Shown here: positions 12,401 to 22,458 of the stretch, in pieces
Numbering within the stretch: position 1 is the stretch's first letter
How the letters are laid out: each line of letters starts with the position of its first letter
Assembly (NCBI GenBank): GCA_019279435.1
Contig: JAAALK010000081.1
Location: forward strand, 31,195,001-31,259,000
Source: Zizania palustris
Taxonomy: Eukaryota > Streptophyta > Magnoliopsida > Poales > Poaceae
DNA length: 64,000 nucleotides
Direction: 5' to 3'
Position numbers and translations under genes: made by a program
Notes under the pieces: model-generated
Told to the model about the DNA's origin: nothing
Database searches by the model: none
Seen by the model: only the letters and a program-made list of their open reading frames with translations

Positions 12401-15400
12401 TCTAGTATCAGGCTTTGGAAATAAACTCGATGCTATTATTGATTTTTATCTATTCGAGTGAGTGATATGACTAAAGATCCTTACAACGTTCTAGTAAACA
12501 AAAATAACCACAATGTTTCTCATTAGTATAGTGTTTCTGTTCTTGCTTACCATGTTCATTAAGCTGCTAAATTTATTTGCCTGCTGTCTATGTATTTGAG
12601 AGCTGATGCTAAGCTTCTTCCTCGCATTCAGTATGTTTGGCCTTTGTTTTTCTAATTTTGAGAACTTTTTATGGTGTGGCTTTTCTCATGGACTGTTTGT
12701 ATCATTGTATGTATATGATGTTGCCAAGGGTATAATATCGATTGGTTGGGAGGTGCTGAATTTCCTATAGAGCCCTTAGTATGCTTTTCTTCCTCTTGTA
12801 ATTTGTCTGCTGGATCTTGGTGCATCACTACTAGACCCTCTTGAAACAATTTGACCAGTAAACTGGAGCAAACAAATTCGCTAGATCATAGAGGACATAT
12901 TGATGAAGCACTTCAAAAACTGCAGCTTGCTATTACTGATCGAAGTGTATAATGATTTTGGAGCATTCTGTTTGTAAGTTAGTAAATGGACTGTATTTGG
13001 GGTCAAGGATGCCACAAAGTAAAAAAAAAATCATAGATCTCAGGTTGCACATGTAACGAATGTTTCTTGATTTTTTTTCTTCCATGTTCTGACAGTTTAA
13101 GCTTTCTACATTTACATGCAGGTATGACACAGAAGCCATGTACTTTGATGAAGATGTGAAAACTGCTAAGCGCCAGATGCTAAAATCTGAAATCCTAAAA
13201 GTGAGTATCTCATTTCCATGTTATTACTTATTAGTTCCACTTGTGACTTAGAGAAAGTGGTTTAACAATTAACCAGCTGATGGTGTTTGGTTTTGAAGAA
13301 TAGACAAGCTAGGTAAATATGTTTGCTTTTTCTGAGCAATCAGTGCTTACTGATGTGTGCACATGCATTCCAACAATTGTTCTTGGAATACTTCGGCCAC
13401 TCTGGATATAATCTTTCTAGAGTCTTTTATTTCTGCAGAAAAATCTAGATGCACTGTTTTGCTTGCCCTTACCTGATTAACTGGCCTCATAAATCTTGGG
13501 TTTTGAAGCACGCATATCCTGCTTTCAAGACAATGATAGAACACCTGCATAATGTGGTTCTGAACAAATACAAAAGTGATCTGGAACAATCATTAAGGAG
13601 TGGTGGGGTGTTTGCAGCATCAGCTCGTCACTGTTCCCAGTCATCAATGGAAGAGTTCGATGTCGGATTGAGAGGTAAGCAATCAACGGCCCTAGATATA
13701 TTGGGACGAAAACATTTAGATATTTAGTCAAACAATATATGATTTTGCTTCTTAATCTTATTTTAAGATTCAGTTGTCATGCAGTCGTGCTTTCTTATTT
13801 TAATCTCTTTTTTTGGCGGGTAAATCTCATTAAGAGCAAGATAAATGAACATGGCAACAATAGGGTTGTTAGTTTGAGACTGACCATCGTTGGTCTACAA
13901 TACACTAATACCAATCCCTCCATTTTTATGCAGATTCTTTTGTTAAGCATGCAGAATGGGATGCTACAAAAGTTAGGATCAAATTGGAGCACCATGTAGA
14001 AGCTCATGCAGCATCTGTTCGGGGCACAAAATTGGCCAAACTAAAAGCTAATTATGAGGTCATTTTTATACTCCTGCCAGTATATTCTTGAGACTCCATC
14101 ATGTTCCTAGAATTCCTCACATTCACAAGCTCTTACTCCTTATGCTTGGACTTTTTGCCATTGCATTGTTCAGAAAAAGCTCCTTGATGCACTTGCTGGA
14201 CCTGTACAATCAATCCTGGAAACTGGTGAAGGAGATTCTTGGGCATCTATTAGGAGACTATATAGGCATGAGACTGAAAATGCTATTTCGGCATTCTCGG
14301 CTTCCCTTTCTGAGTTTGAACTAGACCAGATAACTCTCCATAAGATGGTCATGGAAATAAGAGAACATGGTAGAAGTATAGTAGAAGTGAAAGCTAGAGA
14401 AGAAGCTGGTAGTGTTCTGATGTATATGAAAGAAAGGTAGAATCTGTGACCTTTTATAATTTGGGGCAAAAGTTGGTCAAACATATCTTCACTTTTCATA
14501 GATCATACTACCATTTTTGCAATATGTACATTGTCTCTACCCGTTTTTGGGGGGAATATATGCAGGTTTTCCACTGTGTTGAGCCATGATAAGGATTCCA
14601 TGCCTAGGACATGGACAGGAAATGAAGATATACACGCAATCACTAGAGAAGCACGTTTAGCGGTACATTTTTTCTGTTAATCAATTTTGCTGAATTTATT
14701 GGCTGAAATCCTGATACATGATGTAGAAACATGATCTAGATGCCACCTTTGCACTGCAGGCTTTAAGACTTCTGTCTGTAATGGCAGCTATACGATTGGA
14801 TGATAAACCAGACAGAATAGATCAGGCTCTGACAACTGCTCTTTTAGATGGAGGACCACTTTCACAGAAGAGGAGTATTGAGTTCACTTCTGATCTGCTT
14901 GCTTCATGCACATGGGAAGAGGTGCTGCCACTTACACTTTGATATATGTAGTTTACAAGGAACAGAAGTGAGAAAGAACATTTCAATGTCTGTACAGGTG
15001 GCACCAAAGGACACATTGATCATACCAGTGAAGTGTAGATCCATCTGGAAGCGCTTAAACGCAGAGACGGAGTATGCTGTTGCACAAGCAATTTCTATGC
15101 AGGTAAATTGTTAGGTCATTTCTGCTAAGTTCTCATCCAATAGGGATAAATGTCTGCATAACTCTTATATATGTTCTAATAGTTACTAGGATGCTCAAAT
15201 TGTTTTCGGTCCTCAATGCTTTCTTAAAAAAACACAAGCCTTTCATCAATTCCGTGCTTTTCTTTTTGCATCATGTGAATATTTACTTGAATATCTGTGC
15301 TCTCCAATGACTAAATTATCTTCCTCCAGGAAACAAACAGGCGTAACCACAATTGGTTGCCACCTGCATGGACTATTGTACTTCTCGCAATTTTAGGTTT

Positions 15401-16055
15401 CAATGAATTTATGTTTCTTGTGAGGTAATCATCGCACCAGAGTTGTTTTTTATTATCTTTGTGAATGATAGGATTCCCCTTTGAACTTCACAGCCGACGA
15501 ATGTAACGATGATATTTTTATTTGTTCATGAATAGGAACCCTTTATATATTTGGGGGCTCTTTATCACCTTCGTAGTATCCTATGCTATATGGTTGCAAT
15601 ATGACATCATGACATATTTTCGCCGGGTAAGTTACTTGTTTTCACATAAATTAGATCCTAGCGTTCTGACTGTTCTAAAAGAAAGTTGATGTCACCAGAA
15701 AGGACTTAAGGATGGATGATCTTAGATCTTAACTTGTTTCATCAGGCAGGATTCTTCTCTTGACTTGCTGTCTAGTGCATTTCAGTACAAGTGAATCATA
15801 CTGACAGCCTGACACAAATTTTGACTAATCTCAAGGATGTTGTTTCATATGCAGTTGTCAGGTCTTGTAACTGTTTTATCAGGATGTCTCACCACAATCA
15901 TGGAAATCATGACTGCAATCATCAACATGAGTCACAAACAGCAGCAGTCCTCATACCCACCGCTCCATGCTCAAAGCTTCATGAATCAGGCTCAGGTGCA
16001 GCATCATCCTGATAGATCTTCTTGGGTGGATTCAAACAGTGATGATAGATCTTGA
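9459..16055 (+). CDS. RHD3-like: ROOT HAIR DEFECTIVE 3 / SEY1-type ER membrane-fusion GTPase
   Basis: Twenty-two exons encode about 795 residues, the usual length for plant RHD3 (about 800): 9459-9603, 9992-10058, 10155-10257, 10950-11020, 11127-11190, 11277-11342, 11451-11498, 11574-11636, 11706-11762, 11927-12085, 12219-12287, 12366-12457, 13122-13200, 13509-13674, 13934-14058, 14174-14436, 14566-14662, 14760-14921, 14998-15102, 15330-15424, 15536-15626, 15855-16055. All are GT-AG with matching phase. The dynamin-like GTPase domain shows the P-loop GPQGSGKST (split by intron 1), G3 DLEGTDGRERGE and G4 RDKTK. A long helical bundle follows, then two C-terminal membrane hairpin helices (exons 20 and 21: WTIVLLAILGFNEFMFLV, and IWGLFITFVVSYAIWL) and a polar tail rich in Gln, His and Ser. 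The family tethers and fuses ER tubules. Start is the first ATG in a GC-rich first exon. Rice has several paralogs; which one this is cannot be settled here. Confidence 0.95.
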
Positions 16056-16124
16056 AGCCTCATAAGACATCCTTGTGGAAGAAGCACTTCAGTCTTTAGG
16101 AGATGCTTGTTGTAAAAAAAAACT

Positions 16125-16460
16125 TGATGTGTGATGTACTACTGTAAGCATAAGTGTGGGCAGAGTTAGAGTTGTGATAGCTGAGCAGCAAGAGTTCATG
16201 AAATAAAGTAAAATGGGAACACTGAACATAAAAATATAAAAAAATGTATCATGCCACCACTCCAATATGAAAGCTTCAGGAACCAGACGCAACAAAATGG
16301 TCAAGTGCAGCATCAGGCTCAAGATTCACTGTCACCAATTCACCATCCTAACCAATGTGTAATGCACTATAACCCTAACTGTGTAGTGTAATGTACAGTA
16401 ACCCTAACTATGGGCAGAGTTGATGATAGCCACTTAGCAAGAGTTGATCTTGATGATACC
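16125..16460 (+). repeat. Degenerate second copy of the RHD3-like terminal exon and 3' UTR
   Basis: From about 16250 an open stretch reads in the pattern PPL..ESF.NQ..(NG)QVQH, which parallels the coding tail of the real last exon (PPLHAQSFMNQAQVQHH). The downstream UTR phrases GTATGGGCAGAGTT-like and AGCAAGAGTT also occur twice, near 16157-16196 and near 16410-16445. This is seen directly; a tandem duplication of roughly 260 bp is the inferred cause. Confidence 0.6.
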
Positions 16461-17183
16461 CATAAAGCTATTTCTACTATGCAAAGTTTATCTTGGTGAA
16501 ATCTTACAGGTTGACCAAAACTGAGGAGACACAAGTTTCTCTGCTCTTTTAATTTTCAAATTGAGTAATCCAATATCATGATGATTTTTCCTCCCTTCCT
16601 TATCGTTATTATCAGTAAAACAAGCATAATTAGTCTTTAGATGTGGATATTCTTCAGCGCTGAGACAAAGTGTTTGGTTATGTCCAAGAAACAACACATG
16701 ATCATGTAGGCCTTTGATCTTCCTTCCACATGCTCTTGAATTTACTCAGTATTCAATCTTGCACCTATGAAAATGCATCACACTACCCCCATGGAGCTTG
16801 CACAATGAACATTGAAGATGACAATGAAGATGCAGTGTCTTTGAAATTACTAGATTCAATGTGACCATTGAGTTATTGAGGTTGAATACATGGATTTCTC
16901 AAGTACAAATTCTGCCACATGCTGTTGAACAATAGTTTATTTTATAAATTGTGTATATAGCATAGTGACACAACGGATCAAATACATATATATTACCCAA
17001 GGACCCTGTTACACATACAATACACTTTTAGGCATAGTAACATACACACTCCATGATCCAGTTCCAGTGTCAATATACCATCTTGCTGCTTCCAAATTAG
17101 CTTGTATTTAACTTTCAGCTTGATTTCAGAGACATACAAGAATTGCATATGTTGAAATCCTCCGTCGTCAGCGTTTATTTTCT

Positions 17184-17230
<47 letters not shown>

Positions 17231-17700
17231 TGTGTGCATGGATTAAAGGAAAATTATCGAATTGTCAGAAAAATCTACATGTATAAATCTGTCATGGTCA
17301 ACATCTGATGAAAAAAACAAGCTACTTCTATAATGGTTTCACCTTAGGCCGATGGAGCTGGGCAAGAGTAGAGCGGTGGCACACCTACACAAGTCAAACA
17401 TGTGCAAGATATTACTTTTTCAAATTCAACTACATGTAATTTTGAAAAAAAGTTATATAAATATGATATTGTGAAAGCTCTTAGCTTATTAGATATATAA
17501 ACTTTGGCAAATCATCTATTATACACTGCACAATATATATAAAATTGTAGTCAAACTTGTCATGTGTGTTTCTTGCAAGTATTATAATTTATGAGTAAAT
17601 ACTAAAGAGAGTATTATAATTAACAGTTTTTAATTACCTCGAAATTTAAAGTGATTAAAGTTGTAAATAAAAAAACAGGCTTTTGAATTGGATTGAAAAA
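16460..17700. other. Spacer between the RHD3-like and nsLTP genes
   Basis: AT-rich, with no gene recognised. It contains an (AT)n microsatellite at 17193-17228. Confidence 0.5.
17193..17228. repeat. (AT)n microsatellite
   Basis: Perfect TA dinucleotide run directly after a CT-rich stretch. Confidence 0.95.
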
Positions 17701-17730
17701 AATTCGGAATGATACAGTGGTGGTGGCCGG

Positions 17731-18135
17731 CTAGGGCTTGCCTTTGTTGTTGGCGCAGGTGACGAGGATGTCCGGCGGCGGCGAGATGCCGCAGACGTCG
17801 CGGAGGAGGGCGAGGGCGCGGTCGACGGGGATGTCGACGCCGATGGCGCGCTGCAGGGTGTGGTTCACGATGTGGCACAGGCACACCGCCTCCCCGTCGA
17901 CGATCGACCGCAGCCCCGCGCAGCATCCCTCCGGCGCCGGCGCCGCCGCGCCGTCCTTGAAGTAGGGCAGGCACGGGCTCAGCTCCAGCAGCGAGCTCAC
18001 GCACGTCGTCATCGTCGCCGCCTCCGGCGCCGCCTCGGCGCCCGCAGCCGCGGCGGCGGCGGCGAGCAGCAGCAGCAGGAGGAGGCCGCAGGCTGCAGCC
18101 GCGGTGGTGGCCTTGGGCTTGGACGACGACGCCAT
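17731..18135 (-). CDS. Non-specific lipid-transfer protein-like, eight-cysteine motif
   Basis: A single exon encodes 134 residues. A strongly hydrophobic Leu/Ala-rich signal peptide (about residues 15-32) is followed by a mature domain with exactly eight cysteines in the order C, C, CC, CLC, C, C, the nsLTP/2S-albumin fold signature (four disulfides around a lipid-binding cavity). The protein is expected to be secreted. It ends soon after the last cysteine (CANNKGKP), so no GPI-attachment tail is visible, unlike the LTP at 22.5-23.1 kb. The start is the only sensible ATG before the signal peptide. Lipid ligand and role (cuticle, defence or signalling) cannot be read from sequence. A downstream exon replacing the stop was considered but no good donor is seen. 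Confidence 0.88.
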   Translation of the reverse strand: MASSSKPKATTAAAACGLLLLLLLAAAAAAAGAEAAPEAATMTTCVSSLLELSPCLPYFKDGAAAPAPEGCCAGLRSIVDGEAVCLCHIVNHTLQRAIGVDIPVDRALALLRDVCGISPPPDILVTCANNKGKP

Positions 18136-18244
18136 GGTGCAGTACGCCGTGGTGTGTAGCTTGGGTAAGTTAGCTTTGCAAACTCGAGCTTAATTAATTA
18201 CTTATGTTGCTTAATTGCACTGATGGATCGAGTACTGTGGTGCC

Positions 18245-18256
18245 TATTTATATATA
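18245..18256 (-). promoter_or_regulatory. TATA box of the nsLTP gene
   Basis: Read on the minus strand this is TATATATAAATA, about 110 bases upstream of the ATG. Position and sequence fit a core promoter. Confidence 0.55.
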
Positions 18257-18734
18257 ATGATTGTGGTTAAGACTTTGTTAATTAGCACTTTAAGTATGTT
18301 TTGAGCTCTCAAAGTTAACTGCACCGTTCATGAAAATGGTGTGATTAGGCAAGCAACTTTGAACATGATATGTATATATATATTGGTCAGAGTACTGTGT
18401 TTTACGACATAATCTTATTTTATAATAAGTTTTTTTACTTCTGCGTAAAATACATAAATTAAAAAACTGAAATATAAATACAATTTCCTTTTTCTGGATT
18501 TTTATTTTCTTTTTTATTATTTTTTTCTTTTTTTCCTTTTTCCTTTTCCTCTTTTCTTATTTCTTTCTCACGCATAACGGTTGCATAGGGGCAGGGTGCA
18601 CGTCACGCTCCGAGGCCGGGCGGTTGCAGCGGGTCAGGCATCGATTTTTTTATGGGAAGTGAGAAGGTATGTACTGGGCTTGCGAACAGAGGACACAGAA
18701 AACTAGCCGCTTTATAATAGTATATATATAGGGA

Positions 18735-18885
18735 GCGCTATTCTAGACCATGTGTGTAGAATAGCTTTTCTACACCGACCACTTTCAGTAGTAGATTTTC
18801 TCAGTAGAATAGTAATTGAGTATTAATTTTTTCTCAGTAGTAGATTTCTCGGTAGAAATTATTCTATACCCACGGTATAGGATAG

Positions 18886-18888
<3 letters not shown>
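18735..18888. mobile_element. Short MITE flanked by TA repeats
   Basis: Ends form ~26-bp imperfect inverted repeats: left GCTATTCTAGACCATGTGTG, right the complement of GCTATCCTATACCGTGGGTA. It sits inside TATATA sequence, so a TA-rich target is likely. It contains a repeated phrase TCTCAGTAG.AGATTT. Confidence 0.6.

Positions 18889-18921
<33 letters not shown>
18889..18921. repeat. (AT)n microsatellite
   Basis: Perfect AT dinucleotide run at the right edge of the preceding MITE. Confidence 0.9.
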
Positions 18922-18926
<5 letters not shown>

Positions 18927-19595
18927 ACAAATAACTTTGAACATGATGAAATATATAGTTTGCTAGCTAAATAATTTAGCTGGATTGAGTGGATGACACA
19001 CTAATCAATTAGTTGTTGGAACTGAAAATAGATCGATGAGTTAATTGAGTGATATAGGGAGTTCATGCAGTGCGCATGTGTACTGGTTTAGTGGATGGTA
19101 TTAGGGTTACACAAGCTAATCGATCGGCTTTCTTCCTTCGATCAGAATTAATTAATATTGCAGCTAATTAACTGGCACAACGGATCATGCTGTCAAGTAA
19201 TGAACCGAACACACTCGGCTATATATTACAATTAGAGAGAATAATATCATAATTAATTCTTCGTGAGCCACCGATCGAATTACATATTTAATTAAATCTG
19301 ATATGTAATTACATGGTTACATATAATTACATACATAGTATTAGAAATAACTTTATGCAAAATAAAAAACATGAGGTTGTAAAACTAATTATATACTTTA
19401 GCTAGCCAGCTAATTAAGCATGCATGAGTGAATTAAATTAAGTTGCGATCTACTAAATAATAATTTACCTGGATTGAGTGGGTGACACACTGATTAATTA
19501 GTTGTTGGAACTGAAGTAGATCGATCGGTTGAGTGATATACGAGTTCATGCCGTGCGCATGTGTTGTGGTTTAGTGGCTTCGCCAATCAGAATTA
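18922..19595. repeat. Imperfect direct duplication in spacer
   Basis: The segments at about 18960-19095 and 19450-19580 share a long run: GGATTGAGTGG.TGACACACT, AATTAGTTGTTGGAACTGAA, TGAGTGATAT and GAGTTCATGC.GTGCGCATGTG. The copies are about 490 bases apart and diverged by small indels. No gene lies in either. Confidence 0.65.
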
Positions 19596-19599
19596 GTGG

Positions 19600-19917
19600 C
19601 TATATTACAATTAGATAGAACTCTTTTAAACGTCTCTTTTCGTAGAGCTCTAGTAGGTCAGGATCTAGCTTTATGGCATGATTTAGTGGCACGACTTATA
19701 CATATTACTCTAAGTACTGAAAAGGATATGTTCAAATGGAATTTAACTCCTTCATGTCAATTCAATTCAATTCACGGTACAATCTATATATAAAATTCTT
19801 ATAAACAATGGAAATGTGTTTCATCACAACCTTATCTGGAAATTAAATTTACCTCTTAAGAGAAAAATCTTTGTGTGGTATTTGGTGAAAGGGGTGGATT
19901 TGACAAAAGATAATTTG
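19600..19917 (+). pseudogene. Fragment of a non-LTR retrotransposon (zf-RVT region)
   Basis: The translated plus strand gives pieces such as VGQDLALWHDLVARL and DMFKWNLTPSCQF. In another frame it then reads WKLNLPLKRKIFVWYLVKGVDL. These resemble the C-terminal zf-RVT region of plant LINE reverse transcriptases (pattern W.L..P.K...F.W). There are frameshifts and no other ORF2 domain, so it is a dead fragment. Confidence 0.65.
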
Positions 19918-20297
19918 TAACATATATAAATGTAATCGTAGCCATCTCACTCGTCATCATCCATGGCCACAAACGACGATCTCCACCTACAATGGCGCAG
20001 GCGGCGCTAGCTCCGTCCAAGCTCTCACCTACTCTCGAGACTCTCGCCTCCCTTTTGCTCGGTGCGCGCGCGACGTGGGCTCGCTGCATGCGGCCATGAC
20101 GATGCGTGCATGGCGGCCGGACGTACACGTCGCCGAGCTGGTCGCCACGTCGCCGGCTCGCCGCCGTTGTCCTCGCACATAAATTCGCCGCGCTCCCCGC
20201 TCCTCCATCGCCATCCCAGTCCCACCGGATCGATCGTTCATCCTAGCTAGCTCTGTGCAGTGCTTCTTCTCCACTCGTGTGTCGTAGGCAGCAGGCC

Positions 20298-21713
20298 ATG
20301 GGTGGTGTGATGTGGAAAGGTGGTACGGGTGCTGGCGCGGTGTGGTTCCTCCTCCTCCTGCTCGCTGCCGGGCTGCTCCTGGCCGTGGCGGCGGGGGACC
20401 AGGAGGGTGGCGCGTCGGCGGTGGAGACCCGCCGCCGGGATCCGCGGGAGGAGCTCCGGTGGTGCAAGAAGGGGTGCCAGTGGGAGGCGGGACGGGAGCG
20501 GAAGGAGTGCGAGGAGAAGTGCGAGCGGCGTTGCCAGGAACAGGAGCAGCGGCAGGAGGAGGAGGACGACGACAACAAGTACGGCGGAGCCAGGAAGGAG
20601 TGCCGCCGCGAGTGCCGTGGCTACCGCGACGAGCCAGGGAGAGAGCAGGTGTGCATGAAACAGTGCGAGTGGCGCCACGAGCACCACCACGGCTCGACGG
20701 AGGACTGCAGGGAGCAGTGCGAGCGCCACCAGGACTGGTGGAAGAAGCATCGCTGTCTCATGGACTGCCGTCACCGGCGACAAGAGCAGGAGGCCGGCGA
20801 CAGCGACGACGACAACCACCATGGCCACGGAGAGCAGCACTGCTACCGGCAGTGTCAACACCACCATGACCAGATGAAGAGGCAAGAGTGCATGCAAGAC
20901 TGCAGACGTCACCAACACCAAGACGACGACGTCTACGTCGAAGAAGACAACTACGGTGGAGATCGTTGCCGCAAGCAATGCCAGCATCACCATGATCAGT
21001 GGAAGAAGCAACAGTGCATGCAAGACTGCAGGCGCCACCACAGCCAGGAGGACGCCGTCGACGCCGAAGAAGACAATAGTCAAGATCATTGCCATAAGCG
21101 GTGCCAGCACCACCATGACCAGTGGAAGAAGCAGCAGTGCATGCAGGACTGCAAGCGCCACCAACGCCAAGAAGACGACGACGTCGATGTCGAAGAAGAC
21201 AATAGCGCAGATCGCTGCCGCAAGCAGTGCCAGCACCACCATGACCAGTGGAAGAAGCAGCAATGCATGCAGGACTGCAAGCGCCACCAACGCCAAGAAG
21301 ACGACGACGTCGATGCCGAAGAAGGCAATAGCGCAGATCGCTGCCGCAAGCAGTGCCAGCACCACCATGACCAGTGGAAGAAGCAGCAGTGCATGCAGGA
21401 CTGCAAGCGCCACCAACGCGAAGAAGACGACGACGTCGATGTCGAAGAAAACAATAGTGGAGATCGCTGCCTCAAGCAGTGCCAGCACCACCATGACGAA
21501 TGGAAGAAGCAGCGGTGCATGCAGGACTGCAGGCGCCACGACGACGTCGTCGACGCCGAAGAAGACAACTACGACAACGGCCACGGATCTGACCGCTGCC
21601 AACGCAAATGCCAGGACCTCCGTCACTGGCACGAGAAGCAACAATGCATGCAAGACTGCCAGGAGCGCCATGGCTGGGAGATGGTGGCTGATGCCATCCT
21701 CCAGACAGTGTAA
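20298..21713 (+). CDS. Secreted precursor with ten tandem CX3C-x(10-12)-CX3C (alpha-hairpinin-like) modules
   Basis: A single exon encodes 471 residues. A signal peptide core (VWFLLLLLAAGLLLAVAAG) is followed by ten modules, each C-x3-C-x(10-12)-C-x3-C. Modules 4-9 share a His-rich turn (QHHHDQWKKQQ or close). Modules are separated by acidic linkers of about 17-26 residues rich in Glu and Asp, with nearby Arg/Lys. The spacing of the four cysteines is that of alpha-hairpinins, the two-helix, two-disulfide plant peptides (antimicrobial or protease-inhibitory), which in vicilin-type proteins are released from acidic, Arg/Glu-rich precursors. No cupin domain follows, unlike vicilin-buried peptides: the protein is essentially only modules and linkers. 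The start is the ATG just before MGGVMWK; a frame extension upstream relies on a GTG and is not used. Release of ten peptides, and metal binding by the His runs, are inferences. The 499-codon open frame on the other strand is a GC-bias shadow. Confidence 0.85.
   Translation: MGGVMWKGGTGAGAVWFLLLLLAAGLLLAVAAGDQEGGASAVETRRRDPREELRWCKKGCQWEAGRERKECEEKCERRCQEQEQRQEEEDDDNKYGGARKECRRECRGYRDEPGREQVCMKQCEWRHEHHHGSTEDCREQCERHQDWWKKHRCLMDCRHRRQEQEAGDSDDDNHHGHGEQHCYRQCQHHHDQMKRQECMQDCRRHQHQDDDVYVEEDNYGGDRCRKQCQHHHDQWKKQQCMQDCRRHHSQEDAVDAEEDNSQDHCHKRCQHHHDQWKKQQCMQDCKRHQRQEDDDVDVEEDNSADRCRKQCQHHHDQWKKQQCMQDCKRHQRQEDDDVDAEEGNSADRCRKQCQHHHDQWKKQQCMQDCKRHQREEDDDVDVEENNSGDRCLKQCQHHHDEWKKQRCMQDCRRHDDVVDAEEDNYDNGHGSDRCQRKCQDLRHWHEKQQCMQDCQERHGWEMVADAILQTV
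20960..21520 (+). repeat. Coding tandem repeat, 126-bp unit, in the hairpinin precursor
   Basis: Units covering modules 6, 7 and 8 are nearly identical in DNA and exactly 126 bases apart (for example the GCAAGCGCCACCAACGC phrase at 21151, 21277 and 21403). Flanking modules 5 and 9 are more diverged. The pattern suggests recent expansion by unequal exchange in the middle of the array. Confidence 0.9.
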
Positions 21714-21719
21714 CGTACG

Positions 21720-22440
21720 TACGACATGGCCTAGCTCGTAGTGCATGCTTCACCGGGTACATATAGCTAGGTTTCCATGCATGGTTCCTAGACCTACTGC
21801 TCGTGCACGCACGCACACGTGTCTACACGTACACATAGTTGTGTACGTGACAATGGCGGTGCACACGCGTGGAGAGGAAGACGACGAATAAAGAGCAGGA
21901 GAGAGATGCCAATAATGGCTATCTGAGGACACCTGGAAGCCTAGCTACGTATATAGTCTATCCGGCTGCTTGCGCTTGCATAAATATCTAAATAAAGCGA
22001 AGTATTCTGTGCACATCGAGCACATGGTGCACGTGATATCTCCTCTTTCAATCTGTAATTCAACGGACAACAGTTCCACCAAATCATTTAGAAGAAAACA
22101 CCTCACACCTCTCACATTCCGTTCCCACCCCACATTCTATTCCTCGCTACATTTGCGATAACCACCCCAGCGAAGTTGTTGTCCGTTGGATTACAGATTA
22201 AAGGTGGAGATCTCATATATGCACCATGTATATAACCAGCCGATGTGCACAGGATAGTTCTCCATAATATGTGTTTTCGTACGTACTTCGATGTTATGTT
22301 TTTCTAATAGTCGCAAATATTCATATAAAAACAGAAGCACCTAACAAAATTAACTACTTGTTCAACCTGATTAGTTCTAATCAATCTGCATAGGAATTAA
22401 TTAATACTACTACTTAACCATCCATGGCAATAGCCTGCTA
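21720..22440. other. Spacer and 3' regions between the hairpinin and GPI-LTP genes
   Basis: No gene is recognised. A phrase near 22037-22072 (GTGATATCTCC..AATCTGTAATTCAACGGACAACA) recurs inverted near 22172-22217 (TGTTGTCCGTTGGATTACAGATT...GAGATCTCATAT). This suggests a small fold-back element of about 180 bp. Confidence 0.5.
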
Positions 22441-22458
22441 ATTTCACCCTGATATAAT

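Noticed and set aside
20247..21746. Long open frame (499 codons) on the minus strand across the hairpin-array gene
   Set aside because: It is a mirror of the repeated GC-rich codons of the plus-strand gene (Leu/Val/Ala-rich reading of His/Gln/Asp codons), with no domain and a start in the 3' UTR of the real gene.
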